Below, in pieces: positions 44,171 through 54,309 of a stretch of 64,000 bases of DNA. The stretch is from contig CP103908.1 in assembly GCA_024970065.1 (NCBI GenBank), forward strand, positions 1,054,001-1,118,000. Direction: 5' to 3'. Positions within the stretch are counted from its first letter, which is position 1. Every line of letters begins with the position of its first letter. The position numbers were made by a program, and so were the translations under genes. The stretch comes from Pediococcus acidilactici. Its GTDB lineage: Bacteria > Bacillota > Bacilli > Lactobacillales > Lactobacillaceae. The notes under the pieces were generated by a model. That model was not told where the DNA came from. It did no database searches and saw only the letters and a program-made list of their open reading frames with translations.

Positions 44171-44285
44171 AATAACCTCCTAAGGCATATCTAAACTTTA
44201 ACTCATGATACTACAATTTTTATCTAGAGCACCAGACTTCAATCGCTTTTATTAAAAAATCCCCTATTATTTTGAAAATCGGTAT

Positions 44286-44322
44286 TAAAAAAGGATCTTG
44301 CCAACTTAATGGCTCGATCCTA
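44286..44322 (-). terminator. Terminator of the ypmR-ypmS-yozE-ctpA unit
   Basis: On the minus strand AGGATC...GATCCT with an inner GCC/GGC pair forms the stem, followed by TTTTTT. It lies about 38 bases after the ctpA stop. Confidence 0.75.
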
Positions 44323-44359
44323 ATTATGTTTACTAACTAGAGCTCCTGTTAAAGGATTT

Positions 44360-45787
44360 TTATACACGCTTATTTTGCTTAGCGAGCACTTGCTCCGCTT
44401 TATTTAGGGCGGGGTCACTCTTTGAAAGTGCGTCGATTACCGCTTGTTCAATAGAACGAATGGTCTTCGCGTCAGTTTTTCCGGTAACCGCTAGATGATT
44501 AGCCTGTTGATAATCTTTTACGGCCTGCGCAACATCGTTCGTGTAGTTTTTGGTAACTTTACCAGAATAGTATCCCAAATCTTTCAAGGCAATTTGTAAA
44601 TTCTTAATATCGGTGCCACTTTGACCAACTTGATAGGTCTTGTGGTGATTAAACGTGGTGATATAGGCCATCTCAGGATAGTCAGCCTTATAATCCGGCT
44701 TCAAGCCCTTTTTATTGATCCAGGTTCCATCCGGAGTCAACCACTTGGCAATCGTTAGCTTAAGTTCGTCATTATCCGTGTACTGGGTGATGTTTTGCAC
44801 GGTTCCCTTTCCATAACTTTGTGCACCCACCAACGGAATTCCCGCTGATTGATGCAAAGCCGCCGCAAAAATTTCGGCAGCGCTGGCACTTTCACCGTTA
44901 ATAATGACTACGGCCGGTTTCTTAACTTTGTAGCCCCCGTCTAACTTATGGCTAGCCTTATAAACTTCCGGCTTTCCGTTCCGGGTCTTTACTTGCATGA
45001 TTGGTTGGCCGTCTTTTAAGAACATTGAAGACATCTTCAACGCTTGTTGCATGAGTCCCCCCGGATTATTACGGACGTCAATAATGTATGATTTGGCACC
45101 CTGCTGGTCTAATTTTTTAAGGTTCTTCTTTAATTCACTAGCTGTTTTTTCTGCTACGGATGAGATCGTAATGTAGCCAACCTTGTTCTTTAACATTTTC
45201 CCGGTGACTGTCTCAACCGGAATTTTCGCCCGTTTAAGTTTTTTGGTAAAGGTCGTGTTCCCCCGTTGCAGTTCAATCTCGACGGTGGTTCCAACCTTTC
45301 CCCGCATTGCGTTCATCGTTTTTGATAATGACTGGTTAGCGACTGATTTACCATTGACCTTGGTAATTTGATCCCCAGCCTTAAGTTTTGCTTTTTGGGC
45401 AGGGGTTCCATCAATTGTGGACATTATTTCAATGTGGCCATCCTTTTTAATCACTTGAATCCCAATTCCTCCAAAGGAGCCCGCCACACTATCATTCAGT
45501 GAAGAAGCGTCGCTATCCGTGAGGTAATCAGAAAACGGGTCATCTAAAGTAGCCAGCATTCCGTTAATTGCCCCAGTAGCTAACTTATCAGAATCCACGC
45601 TGCGATAGTAGTTGGAGTTAATTTGATTATAAACACTCGCAATTCGATTAAGATCGGTTTGGTGGTTAGCTGTCGAATTCGTAAACCCGAACAAAAAAGT
45701 CATCACGCCTGCTAAAGTAATGACGCTCCCAAAAATTACCGAGCCGACTACGGTAAGGAACGGGTGTCGATTAATAAATTTTTTCAT
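44360..45787 (-). CDS. ctpA: S41 family C-terminal processing peptidase (CtpA/CtpB)
   Basis: This 475-residue membrane-anchored serine protease has an N-terminal helix (12-35), a PDZ domain (about 105-180; GSFGGIGIQV, GDQITKVNGKSV), an S41 protease core with the Ser of NGESASAAEIFAAAL (around 300-302) and the general-base Lys of QSYGKGTVQ (K327), and a C-terminal PG_binding_1 domain (about 380-450). It trims extracellular proteins. Its start overlaps the yozE stop by one base (TAATG), so it is coupled to yozE. Confidence 0.93.
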   Translation of the reverse strand: MKKFINRHPFLTVVGSVIFGSVITLAGVMTFLFGFTNSTANHQTDLNRIASVYNQINSNYYRSVDSDKLATGAINGMLATLDDPFSDYLTDSDASSLNDSVAGSFGGIGIQVIKKDGHIEIMSTIDGTPAQKAKLKAGDQITKVNGKSVANQSLSKTMNAMRGKVGTTVEIELQRGNTTFTKKLKRAKIPVETVTGKMLKNKVGYITISSVAEKTASELKKNLKKLDQQGAKSYIIDVRNNPGGLMQQALKMSSMFLKDGQPIMQVKTRNGKPEVYKASHKLDGGYKVKKPAVVIINGESASAAEIFAAALHQSAGIPLVGAQSYGKGTVQNITQYTDNDELKLTIAKWLTPDGTWINKKGLKPDYKADYPEMAYITTFNHHKTYQVGQSGTDIKNLQIALKDLGYYSGKVTKNYTNDVAQAVKDYQQANHLAVTGKTDAKTIRSIEQAVIDALSKSDPALNKAEQVLAKQNKRV

Positions 45788-46011
45788 TAATTTTGTTCAC
45801 TTTCCAAGTATCGTTGCCAAGCCTGATCAAAAATGGTCATGCTTTGCAAGTAGCTCCCGTTGAGCTCCAGATACTTACTAATTTCTTCAAAATCACGGTC
45901 CTGTTTAGGAAATGATTGGTCAAAAAAAGCTTGGTTTGCAAATTCTTCAACTTCATCGTTAGGTTCCGGATTCCGTTGGGTTATTAAAAACTGGTAAAAT
46001 GTTTTCCTCAA
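45787..46011 (-). CDS. yozE: YozE family protein (UPF0346)
   Basis: The 74-residue SAM-like-fold protein starts with RKTFYQFLITQRNPEPNDEVEEFANQAF, followed by DRDFEEISKYLELNGSYLQSM, the core of the YozE family. Its function is unknown. The start is a TTG at 46011 with AAGGAGG eight bases upstream; the first ATG of the frame (46110) lies in sequence unlike the family. The gene is part of the ypmR-ypmS-yozE-ctpA unit. Confidence 0.85.
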   Translation of the reverse strand: MRKTFYQFLITQRNPEPNDEVEEFANQAFFDQSFPKQDRDFEEISKYLELNGSYLQSMTIFDQAWQRYLESEQN

Positions 46012-46042
46012 AATATTCCTCCTTATCCTTAGCGTCCTAACG

Positions 46043-46633
46043 CTAATTCGTTGACTTGGGCACGTTAATAATAAACTTAAATTGATCGTGCGTAATATCA
46101 ATTTTTTCAACTTGGAAACTAACCTTATTGGTTGTCTTAATCTGGTCTAACCTTAATAAGGCTTGGTCTCCATTAATGATTACCCATTTAGGCAACTCAT
46201 AATTGCGGGAAATATATTTTAAAACTACCTTAGCGGGCAGCTTTAACGTCCCTACGGATAGGCTATGTGCCTTGAGCCGGATGTTGCCACCTTTAGTGAC
46301 CGAAGGCACCATCGTTAAGGCAAATTGAACCTTTTGTCCCAAAACTTCGATTTGACCACCTAAAATGGCGTATCGTTTACCAATTTTAAATTGGTAAGTA
46401 AAATCCTTACTTTTCTGAAATTGAGTTAGATATGCGGCACTTAAGTCATTTAGCTGTGTTTTATTTAGCGTGATCGGCACTTGATCGTATTTATGAGGAT
46501 CCTTTTTAGCCGTTTTTTCATACTGAGGCACTGGCAAACTAGCCTTGAAGCCCACGTATACGCTCCCCGCTAATAATAAAGCTAACAGAGACAAAAAACC
46601 CCATTTCCAAAAATTATATAAATATTTGTTCAT
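46043..46633 (-). CDS. ypmS: YpmS-like membrane-anchored protein (DUF2140)
   Basis: This 196-residue protein has one N-terminal membrane helix (about 12-30) and a secreted beta-rich domain of the YpmS/DUF2140 family (PITLNKTQLNDLSAAYLTQF, VPSVTKGGNIRLKAHSLSVG). Its role is unknown. In B. subtilis it neighbours ypmR, and the same pair is found here. It follows ypmR by 9 bases. Confidence 0.85.
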   Translation of the reverse strand: MNKYLYNFWKWGFLSLLALLLAGSVYVGFKASLPVPQYEKTAKKDPHKYDQVPITLNKTQLNDLSAAYLTQFQKSKDFTYQFKIGKRYAILGGQIEVLGQKVQFALTMVPSVTKGGNIRLKAHSLSVGTLKLPAKVVLKYISRNYELPKWVIINGDQALLRLDQIKTTNKVSFQVEKIDITHDQFKFIINVPKSTN

Positions 46634-46642
46634 TCCGCCCCC

Positions 46643-47593
46643 CTAATCAAAAACGTCTAATTTTTGCAAAGCGGATTTGATTTTATTAGTCATCATATCA
46701 TACCCTTTGTCATTTGGGTGGAAATGATCTTCATCTGATAGGTATGCATTTTTTTCTTTGCTATCTACTTTTCGAGCTTCAACCCGACTCTTTTCCACCA
46801 CCGCAATATTATCTTCGGTACTTTGCTTTTTCAACTTTTTAATTTGTTGCTTGGTGGTAAATTGTCCCTTTGATAAGGCATCAATGTTAACAAAAGCGGC
46901 GTCGTCAAACTCATCAATCGTTGCCTTAGCAGTCGTATTAAACGTGGTGACTGCTTGGGAGATGCTAGTAACGTTTGGGAAATACACGTAAAACGGGTTG
47001 TAGATTCCCACCATCACAATCTTTATTTTGGGGTTGTTTTTCCGGGCAATTTCAAAAATTTTCCGTAAATTATTTTGATATTCCAAACTAACTTTATTAA
47101 CCCGCACTTGAATTTGGCTTTCTGATTCACTAACGTTTTTTTGTAAATTTTGAAAAAGGTCGTTGCCGCCAGCGGTTACCACCAAAACATCACTTTTAGC
47201 GGCCTCTTTTTGAATCCGCTTCGTACTTTGCAAACGGTGTAAAATTTCATCACTGCGCTCGCCACTGACCCCCTCGTCGTAGACGGTTGCCTTACCTGCT
47301 AACTGATTTTGTACAATCTGCTTTTTCAACCGCTTTTGATAACCGTCTTTATCCTGGGTGTCCCCCACTCCTTGAGTCAAAGAATCTCCCAGGGCAAGGA
47401 TCTTTACCTGAGCCGTTGCAGGCTGAGTCTTTTTGGTTTTTAAATCTACTTTCTTCTTAACAGTAACGGGCGTAGGGTTAGCCGGGTGGTGGGACGGTGA
47501 AGCTTTAAAGAAGCCCATGGCCCACAAAAAAAGCGTAGTGATTAAAAGCAATCCCACGATGCTGAACATGATTTCTTTTAAAACTTTTTTCAT
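46643..47593 (-). CDS. ypmR: SGNH/GDSL hydrolase, YpmR type
   Basis: The 316-residue membrane-anchored lipase/esterase-fold hydrolase has an N-terminal helix and a SGNH catalytic domain. Block I is ILALGDSLTQGVGD, with the nucleophilic Ser. Block III is VVTAGGNDLF, with the oxyanion Asn. The catalytic Asp/His pair lies in SDEDHFHPNDKGYDMM near the end. Its physiological substrate is unknown. It is the first gene of the ypmR-ypmS-yozE-ctpA unit. Confidence 0.85.
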   Translation of the reverse strand: MKKVLKEIMFSIVGLLLITTLFLWAMGFFKASPSHHPANPTPVTVKKKVDLKTKKTQPATAQVKILALGDSLTQGVGDTQDKDGYQKRLKKQIVQNQLAGKATVYDEGVSGERSDEILHRLQSTKRIQKEAAKSDVLVVTAGGNDLFQNLQKNVSESESQIQVRVNKVSLEYQNNLRKIFEIARKNNPKIKIVMVGIYNPFYVYFPNVTSISQAVTTFNTTAKATIDEFDDAAFVNIDALSKGQFTTKQQIKKLKKQSTEDNIAVVEKSRVEARKVDSKEKNAYLSDEDHFHPNDKGYDMMTNKIKSALQKLDVFD

Positions 47594-47614
47594 TTTTCCT
47601 CACTCTTAAACCAA

Positions 47615-47650
47615 ATTAGGGCCAAAACCGCTTGTTCGATTTTAGCCCTA
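47615..47650 (-). terminator. Terminator of degV
   Basis: TTAGGGC and GCCCTAA pair around AAAA/TTTT flanks, and the T run is weak. It lies just after the degV stop on the minus strand. Confidence 0.55.
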
Positions 47651-47654
47651 AAGG

Positions 47655-48500
47655 TTAGTCTTCACTGTAATATAATAAACAAAATGCGCCCATCCCGGTA
47701 TGGGTGGCAATAATCGGTACGGTTTCACGAACCACAATATCTTTTACGGGGAAAAGTTCTCCCACATGTTTCTTCATGTCTTCAACCATTTCATTGGCGT
47801 GTACGTGTGAGATTCCCACTGATTTAATTTTGCCACTTTGTTTCATTTCTTCGTAAATATCCAGCCAAACCTTCTTCATGGCCTTCATACCACGAACCTT
47901 GTTAGCTACGTCGAGTTTACCGTCTTTTACCTGTAATAATAGCTTGATGTTCAACAATCCACCAAGCATCCCGCTAACTTTACTAAGTCGGCCACCCTTA
48001 ACCAGGTTTTCTAGGTTAACAATGCCTAGGTATAGCTTGGTATGGTCCCGAATATAAGCAGCCCGGTCAAGAATTTCTTCTTTAGTTGCCCCAGCTTGGG
48101 CCATCTTTGCCGCTTCAATGACTTGAAAAGCTAACGCCCGGTCGGTAAATTGGCTATCAACCACCGTCACGTCAGATTTACTTAGTTCCGCAGCTTGCTG
48201 TGCAGTATGCACCGTTCCACTAATTGCCGCAAGCATGTTAAAACTAATCACCTGACTGCCGTCTGCACCTAACCGGTCAAACATTTCAACGAATTTACCC
48301 AATGGGGGCTGGCTAGTTTTAGGGAGTGAATTTGACTCGGCCATTTTTTGGATAAATTCTTCGTTAGAAATGGTCTCCCTTTCTACGTACACGGTGTCAT
48401 CAATCATCACGCTCAATGGTACGATTGAGATATTATATTTTTTGATTTCTTCATCCGTTACTCCACAGGATGAATCGGTGACAATTTTAATTTGAGTCAT
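47655..48500 (-). CDS. DegV family fatty-acid-binding protein
   Basis: DegV/FakB-type proteins (281 residues) bind a fatty acid and hand it to a kinase (FakA). Typical segments are KIVTDSSCGVTDEEI at the start, the lipid-site loop SLPKTSQPPLGKFVEMF, and VHTAQQAAELS. The C-terminal domain ends with THTGMGAFCLLYY. The gene is monocistronic and the FakA partner is not in the window. Confidence 0.88.
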   Translation of the reverse strand: MTQIKIVTDSSCGVTDEEIKKYNISIVPLSVMIDDTVYVERETISNEEFIQKMAESNSLPKTSQPPLGKFVEMFDRLGADGSQVISFNMLAAISGTVHTAQQAAELSKSDVTVVDSQFTDRALAFQVIEAAKMAQAGATKEEILDRAAYIRDHTKLYLGIVNLENLVKGGRLSKVSGMLGGLLNIKLLLQVKDGKLDVANKVRGMKAMKKVWLDIYEEMKQSGKIKSVGISHVHANEMVEDMKKHVGELFPVKDIVVRETVPIIATHTGMGAFCLLYYSED

Positions 48501-48646
48501 TTGCTTCCACTTTCCCTTGTATCATAATTATTGCGAGCTAACCAACGTCAATCAACACTTCTGGTTAAGTTAGTAAAACTCGCTTGCTTAATAATATCAT
48601 TATACCAATCTCTGTTAATTTTTGGCTGAATAATGCCGTTTTTTAA

Positions 48647-48673
48647 TAAAAACCACTGTTGCCAGTGATTTTT
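48647..48673 (-). terminator. Terminator of the thyA-folA operon
   Basis: CACTG and CAGTG, extended by flanking A/T pairs, form a stem around a 4-base loop, followed on the minus strand by TTTTTATT. It is about 20 bases after the folA stop. Confidence 0.7.
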
Positions 48674-48694
48674 GAAGGTTATTTTACTTGCAAC

Positions 48695-49177
48695 TTAATT
48701 GCGTTTGATCCACCGCTGAAAAACATGGTCTGGAACCGCGGAGGAACTCGTTCCGGGGCGTTGTTCTTGTAGCATAAATTTTTGTTCATCCACTTCGGGA
48801 GCAAAAACATCACACTGAAAATCGCCCTTCACCTTCGTGATCAATAGTTCATCGGCAACCACCATTAGCCTACGGTACACCGTGGAACCACCAATCACGT
48901 AATACTTTTCCGTTTTTTCGAGACTGGCTAATAGTTCTTCGTAAGAAGAAAAGCCCCGAACCCCAGAAGGCAGCTGTTCTGGTTGATGGGTTAGTACAAA
49001 ATTGGTACGCCGCGGTAATGGTCGACCAATCGACTCAAAGGTCTTGCGCCCCATAATTACCGCATGGTCCAGCGTGGTTTGCCGGAAAAAAGCCATATCA
49101 TCCGGAATGTGCCACGGGATAGCTTGTTGGCGCCCAATTCCATGGCAGTCATCTTCCGCCCAAATCATTGTAATCAT
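48695..49177 (-). CDS. folA: Dihydrofolate reductase
   Basis: DHFR (160 residues) regenerates tetrahydrofolate after ThyA. The start MITMIWAEDDCHGIGR, then IPWHIPDDMAFFRQTT (active-site Asp), VIMGRKTFESIG (NADPH site), and YYVIGGSTVYRRLM are all present. It lies 15 bases after thyA on the same message. Confidence 0.94.
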   Translation of the reverse strand: MITMIWAEDDCHGIGRQQAIPWHIPDDMAFFRQTTLDHAVIMGRKTFESIGRPLPRRTNFVLTHQPEQLPSGVRGFSSYEELLASLEKTEKYYVIGGSTVYRRLMVVADELLITKVKGDFQCDVFAPEVDEQKFMLQEQRPGTSSSAVPDHVFQRWIKRN

Positions 49178-49192
49178 GCATTTCTCCTAATT

Positions 49193-50143
49193 TTAAACGG
49201 CTACCGGAGCCTTAATGGTTGGGTGCGGATCGTAGCCTTCCACCACAATATCCGCCGGTTCGTAATCAAAAATATTTTCGTGCACCTGGTTAAATTTCAA
49301 CCGCGGAGCTGGCCGGGGATCGCGAGTTAATTGTTCTTTAACCTGGGCAATGTGGTTACTGTAAATGTGCGCGTCTCCAAGAGTATGCACAAACTCACCC
49401 GCTTCGAGGCCGCAAGTTTTAGCAATCATTTCCGTTAACAATGCATAGCTAGCAATGTTAAACGGCACCCCGAGGAAAATGTCACCACTCCGTTGGTAGA
49501 GTTGACAACTTAGCTTGCCATCGGCTACGTAAAATTGGAATAACGAGTGACATGGTGGCAAAGCAGCCGTCGGCACGTCTTCCGGATTCCAAGCGGTCAC
49601 GATCATCCGGCGGGAGTCAGGATGGTTCTTAATCAAATCAATTACGTTTTCGATTTGGTCGATTGTTTCTCCAGTGCTGGTTTTCCACGCCCGCCACTGG
49701 CTTCCATACACGTTCCCCAAATCGCCATACTTAGCGGCAAAGTCGTCGTCTTCCAAAATCAACTTAGTAAACCGTTCTTTTTGGATTTGGTACTGGTCGT
49801 TAAAAGCCGGGTCGGTCAAGGAACGGTGCCCAAAATCGCTCATATCTGGCCCGTCATATTCGCTACTTTCAACCCACTTTTTAAAGGCCCATTCGTCCCA
49901 AATATGGTTCTTATGTTGTAACAAATAGCGAATATTCGTATCGCCCTTCAAAAACCACATTAATTCGCTTTTAATTAGGCCAAACGGTACCCGTTTGGTA
50001 GTTAAAAGTGGGAATCCTTCACTGAGGTCAAACCGCATTTGGTAACCAAAGGTACTCAAGGTTCCCGTCTGCGTCCGGTCATTTTTTTGGTGACCATTTT
50101 CTAAAACATATCTTTCTAGATTTAGGTATTGTTCTTCGAGCAT
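49193..50143 (-). CDS. thyA: Thymidylate synthase
   Basis: ThyA (about 316 residues) methylates dUMP to dTMP with methylene-[30 protein letters not shown] is the N-terminal region. [13 protein letters not shown] carries the catalytic Cys, and [19 protein letters not shown] and [14 protein letters not shown] close the active site. The start is ATG 50143 after GGGGAG. It lies four bases after the ABC-F gene and upstream of folA. Confidence 0.95.
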   Translation of the reverse strand: MLEEQYLNLERYVLENGHQKNDRTQTGTLSTFGYQMRFDLSEGFPLLTTKRVPFGLIKSELMWFLKGDTNIRYLLQHKNHIWDEWAFKKWVESSEYDGPDMSDFGHRSLTDPAFNDQYQIQKERFTKLILEDDDFAAKYGDLGNVYGSQWRAWKTSTGETIDQIENVIDLIKNHPDSRRMIVTAWNPEDVPTAALPPCHSLFQFYVADGKLSCQLYQRSGDIFLGVPFNIASYALLTEMIAKTCGLEAGEFVHTLGDAHIYSNHIAQVKEQLTRDPRPAPRLKFNQVHENIFDYEPADIVVEGYDPHPTIKAPVAV

Positions 50144-50147
50144 CCCG

Positions 50148-52052
50148 TTACTCCCCTTCTTCAAAACTTTCCAAATACTCCCAACGCGCCATTTTAGCTT
50201 CTAATTCATCAGATACCTGGTTGAGTTCGGCCTGAAGCTCCGATAGTTTGCCATAATCCGCGGCGTATTCGTTCATTTGTTCCGTGATTGATTTAGATTT
50301 TTGTTCTAGTTTATCAATTTCTGCTTCAATTGTCTGCCATTCTTTTTCTTCGGCATAGGTTCTTTTTTTCTTCTTTTTCGGTTTGTTGGCCACGGGAGTT
50401 GGTTCCGTTCGGGACTTAGGTGTGGCAGCGTTAGTAGCCGTGGTTTGCGCCCGCTGTTTAAGGTAGTCACTAATTTGACCAGTGTATTGTTCAATTTGCC
50501 CGTTACCATCAAAAATCAACAACTGATCACTAACCTTATCAAGGAAATAGCGGTCGTGAGAAACCGTTAAAACGGTCCCGTTGAAATGTTCGAGGTAGTT
50601 TTCCAACACGGTTAGGGTGGCAATATCCAAATCGTTCGTCGGTTCGTCTAGTAATAAGACGTTCGGTTGCTGCATTAAGACCTTAATCAAGTACAGCCGC
50701 CGTTTTTCACCGCCCGAAAGTTTTTTGATTAAACTTCCGTGCATAAACTTTGGAAAGAGGAATTGTTCTAATAAACTAGTGACGCTAATTTTTTCACCGT
50801 CCCGGTTAACAACTTCTTGACCAATTTCCTTAATATAGTTAATCACCCGTTTGTCTTCCGGAATGGGTTCCATCTTTTGAGTATAGTAACCGATTTTAAC
50901 CGTTTCACCAATGTCGATCGTTCCGCCCTGAATGGGGAGCTTCCCAGCAATCGCGTTGAGGAAGGAAGATTTGCCCGCTCCATTAGCTCCGGTAATTCCA
51001 ATTCGGTCACCAGCTTGAATCAACTTAGTAAAGTCATGAGCAATCGGGTGATTCCCCACTTGCAAGTCAAGGTGCTTGATTTCAATGACTTTTTTACCTA
51101 ATCGTTGTTGAGTTAGACCAATCTCAACGTCTTGGTCAATTTCTTTAGGCGCGTGCACGTCTTGATCAAGTTTCTCAAACTTATTAATCCGAGCTTGTTG
51201 CTTTGTTCCTCGGGCTTTAGGACCTCGTTTAATCCATTCCAGTTCTTGCTTATAAATCTTGTACTTCTTTTCTTGACTAGCTTCGTTTTGCTGTTCGCGT
51301 AACGCCTTTTGTTCCACGTATTTAGCATAATTACCTTCGTATTCGTAAAGGTGCCCAAAACTTAGTTCCCAGATGTGGTTGGTTACCCGGTCTAAAAAGT
51401 ACCGGTCGTGGGTAACTAGTAAGAGAGCGCCCTTGTAATCGGCTAAATACTTTTCTAGCCACTCAATTGAGTCAAAATCCAAGTGATTAGTGGGTTCGTC
51501 CAGTAGCAACAAATCCGCGGGTTCTAACAAAGCCTGTGCTAACGCGATCCGCTTTACCTGGCCCCCTGATAGTTGGTTAATCGGCGCATCCAGCATATCT
51601 ACGTGGAGCTGCGTTAAAATCGTCTTGATATTACTTTCGGTATTCCAGGCGTCCAGCCGGTTCATTTCGTCTTCTGCTTTGGTAAACTTCTCAAAAATCG
51701 TGCTCGAGGTGGGATTATCGGTATATTCCGCTAAAACCTGTTCGTAACGTTTGATTACCCGAAAAACTTCTTGGTCACCACTATAAATAAAGTCCCGGAC
51801 CGTTTCGTATTGGTTAATCTCCGAACTTTGCTTTAAGTAGGCAATTCGGTAATCGTTAGGGGCTTCAAATTCGCCGCTATCAGCTGGGTCAATTCCGGCC
51901 ACCGCGTTTAAGAGGTTGGTTTTTCCCGATCCATTCGTCCCGATCAACCCGATTCGATCGTTTTCGTTGATGGTGAAATTAATCGATTGAAAGAGCTGCT
52001 TTTCTCCGTATGTTTTGGTTAAATTTTTAGCCTTTAATGTTTTCATTCTCAA
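50148..52052 (-). CDS. ABC-F family ATPase (Uup-like ribosome-associated)
   Basis: The 634-residue soluble protein has two ABC domains and no membrane segment. Walker [10 protein letters not shown] and GANGAGKSS, the LSGGQ/LSGGEK signatures and [16 protein letters not shown] Walker B motifs are all visible, together with a linker near 240-300 and a Lys-rich coiled-coil C-terminal end. Such proteins act on the ribosome or in DNA maintenance. The start may be TTG 52052 (AGGG eight bases before) or ATG 52046. It overlaps the cca stop. Confidence 0.9.
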   Translation of the reverse strand: MRMKTLKAKNLTKTYGEKQLFQSINFTINENDRIGLIGTNGSGKTNLLNAVAGIDPADSGEFEAPNDYRIAYLKQSSEINQYETVRDFIYSGDQEVFRVIKRYEQVLAEYTDNPTSSTIFEKFTKAEDEMNRLDAWNTESNIKTILTQLHVDMLDAPINQLSGGQVKRIALAQALLEPADLLLLDEPTNHLDFDSIEWLEKYLADYKGALLLVTHDRYFLDRVTNHIWELSFGHLYEYEGNYAKYVEQKALREQQNEASQEKKYKIYKQELEWIKRGPKARGTKQQARINKFEKLDQDVHAPKEIDQDVEIGLTQQRLGKKVIEIKHLDLQVGNHPIAHDFTKLIQAGDRIGITGANGAGKSSFLNAIAGKLPIQGGTIDIGETVKIGYYTQKMEPIPEDKRVINYIKEIGQEVVNRDGEKISVTSLLEQFLFPKFMHGSLIKKLSGGEKRRLYLIKVLMQQPNVLLLDEPTNDLDIATLTVLENYLEHFNGTVLTVSHDRYFLDKVSDQLLIFDGNGQIEQYTGQISDYLKQRAQTTATNAATPKSRTEPTPVANKPKKKKKRTYAEEKEWQTIEAEIDKLEQKSKSITEQMNEYAADYGKLSELQAELNQVSDELEAKMARWEYLESFEEGE

Positions 52053-53257
52053 TCATCTTTCCCTAATTTTCGTGCTGTTGTAAACAACGCCTCTGGTTGG
52101 TTTGGTAACTGATCGTTAATTACCATGGTTTTTAAGGCATTTAAAATCCGACCCATTTGAGGTCCCGGAGTGACAATCTGGTTTGCAATCAAATCTTTAC
52201 CGGTCACTGCTAATTCTTTAGGGGATTTAATTTGTAGTGTTTGGTAGGTATCCAACCATTCGTGGGCGTCGTGTCCTAAGATTTGCGCCACCCGGACTGC
52301 GTTAGCAACGTTCTCAGCCCCGGCTTCAAATAAAATCATTCGGTCTATCCCGTCATTTTTCAACATGGTAAGTACCCGGACGGTCGCCGTAACGTGGCGA
52401 ATCAATTCGTTAGAGGTCTTCCACTGCTTTAAAAAGTGGTTGATTTGTGCGCCCTGTAGCTGCAACATCCATGCTAAAAGCGCCCAAACTTGGGTTTCGT
52501 TTTCTAACTGGCTTAGCGGATAAGCTAGCATGGACTGTAATACGGCTCCCTTGCCAGCCAATCCTGGACAATATTCATTGAGCCGCGTTGCTACCATGTC
52601 AGCTAACCCCCGGTTAGGGTTGGTTCCTAACATCATTTTTTGAAACTCTACTAAGGTCCGTTCCACCGAGATCTTAGCTAACAAACTACTATTCACTTTA
52701 ATGGCCGCTAGCGTCTGAGGTTCAATCACAAAATCTAATTGACTAGCAAACCGCACCCCGCGCATCATCCGTAAGGCGTCTTCATGAAAACGGGCCTTAG
52801 GATCGCCGACCGCGCGAATTTTGTGTTGTTTAAGGTCAGTTAAACCGTCAAAAACGTCGATAACGGTTCGATCTTCCCGTAAGGCAAAGGCGTTGATGGT
52901 AAAATCACGCCTCATTAAGTCTTCCTTTAGTGACCGGACAAACGTAACCTGATCAGGCCGCCGAAAATCTTGGTAACCACTTTCCGTTCGAAAAGTGGTG
53001 ATTTCGTAACTATGTTCGCCAGTTAAAACCATTACGGTTCCGTGTTCGATTCCCGTATCAACGGTTCGTTTAAAAATTTGTTTAATTTCAGCGGGATAAG
53101 CACTCGTCGCAATGTCCACGTCGTGAATGGGCTTACCAAGCAACGTATCCCGGACGCTACCGCCCACAAAATAAGCTTCATATCCAGCTTCTTCGATTTG
53201 TTGTAACACGTTTCGTGCCTCTTCAAACTCTTGTGGCATTTTTTCTAACTGCACCAT
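52049..53257 (-). CDS. cca: CCA tRNA nucleotidyltransferase
   Basis: This roughly 402-residue class II enzyme adds or repairs the CCA end of tRNA. GYEAYFVGGSVRDTLLGKPIHDVDIATSA holds the catalytic carboxylates, and TTFRTESGYQDFRRPDQVTFV and RRDFTINAFALR are further motifs. AALRMMRG-type residues (EDALRMMRGVRFASQLDF) and a long helical body complete the fold. The ATG at 53257 is preferred to the TTG at 53269. It starts the cca-abcF-thyA-folA group. Confidence 0.93.
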   Translation of the reverse strand: MVQLEKMPQEFEEARNVLQQIEEAGYEAYFVGGSVRDTLLGKPIHDVDIATSAYPAEIKQIFKRTVDTGIEHGTVMVLTGEHSYEITTFRTESGYQDFRRPDQVTFVRSLKEDLMRRDFTINAFALREDRTVIDVFDGLTDLKQHKIRAVGDPKARFHEDALRMMRGVRFASQLDFVIEPQTLAAIKVNSSLLAKISVERTLVEFQKMMLGTNPNRGLADMVATRLNEYCPGLAGKGAVLQSMLAYPLSQLENETQVWALLAWMLQLQGAQINHFLKQWKTSNELIRHVTATVRVLTMLKNDGIDRMILFEAGAENVANAVRVAQILGHDAHEWLDTYQTLQIKSPKELAVTGKDLIANQIVTPGPQMGRILNALKTMVINDQLPNQPEALFTTARKLGKDD

Positions 53258-53372
53258 TCTCACATCCAATCCACATTTAATACTACCAGAAACCGCCCGG
53301 ATTTTGAAAAGGAAGTTCCACTTCTATGGTATGATATTTGCAAGTACTGCATAAGAAATAAGGAGGTTGTTT

Positions 53373-54242
53373 ATGCAAAAAGATGAATCAATTCGGTTGT
53401 TAGATTTCGTCATGATCACGCTAGGCTGCTGTCTGTACGGATTGGGCCTTGCAGTGGTCAACATCCCCAATCACCTTGCGGAAGGTGGAATCACCGGGGT
53501 AACTCTAATATTGCGCGCCTTGCTAGGAATTGACCCCGCGCTTTCAACGTTGTTAATCAACGTTCCACTGATTTTAATTGGGTACCGTTTTTTAGGCAAA
53601 CGCTCCCTAATCTACACCATTTTTGGAACGTTAGCACTTTCGTTTTGGTTGTACTTTTGGCAACGCATCCCCATTAGCTTAGACATCCACCACGATATGT
53701 TCATTGCCGGTATTCTAGCCGGGATTGCGGGGGGCTTTGGAAGCGGGGTCGTCTACCGTTTTGGAGGCACCACCGGCGGCACTGACGTGGTTGCCCGGAT
53801 TTTGGAAAAACGCCGCGGAATTGCAATGGGTCATACCCTTTTTGCACTCGACGCGGTTGTTTTAACGGTTTCGCTTTGTTATATTGACGTTTTGCATATG
53901 ATGTATACGCTGTTAGCCGCCTACGTTTTCTCTCGCTTAGTTTCTCTAACCCAAGTTGGGGCTTACGCCGGGCACGGTTTAATCATCATTAGCGACCAGA
54001 ATGAAGAGATCGCAGAAGCGCTTATGGATGAGCTGGGACGCGGCGCTAGTTACATAAAAATGACGGGTGCTTATTCTAATAACGAACGGCAAATGGTTTA
54101 CTGCGTAATCGGCCCTAACGAACTTAACTTAGCTAAACGAATTATTGAACGTGTCGATCCGCGTGCATTTACTTCCGTAATCGACGTGCATGAAGCCATT
54201 GGCGAAGGGTTCACTTACGATTCTGATAAACAACCTGAATAA
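53373..54242 (+). CDS. YitT family membrane protein (DUF161 + DUF2179)
   Basis: The 289-residue protein has five or six membrane helices (about 10-190, with VNIPNHLAEGGITGV and RFGGTTGGTDVVARIL, family hallmarks) and a soluble DUF2179 domain (about 200-285, with TGAYSNNERQMVYCVI). The transported compound is unknown. It has AAGGAGG seven bases before the ATG and a terminator after it. Confidence 0.88.
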   Translation: MQKDESIRLLDFVMITLGCCLYGLGLAVVNIPNHLAEGGITGVTLILRALLGIDPALSTLLINVPLILIGYRFLGKRSLIYTIFGTLALSFWLYFWQRIPISLDIHHDMFIAGILAGIAGGFGSGVVYRFGGTTGGTDVVARILEKRRGIAMGHTLFALDAVVLTVSLCYIDVLHMMYTLLAAYVFSRLVSLTQVGAYAGHGLIIISDQNEEIAEALMDELGRGASYIKMTGAYSNNERQMVYCVIGPNELNLAKRIIERVDPRAFTSVIDVHEAIGEGFTYDSDKQPE

Positions 54243-54246
54243 ATAC

Positions 54247-54287
54247 AAAAAATGCAGAAGTTGCCAATTGGCAATTCCTGCATTTTT
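54247..54287. terminator. Bidirectional terminator of yitT and deoxyribosyltransferase genes
   Basis: AAAAATGCAG pairs with CTGCATTTTT and TTGCCA with TGGCAA. A and T runs are found on both sides. Confidence 0.8.
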
Positions 54288-54309
54288 ATTATCAGTGTTT
54301 AACTAGCAA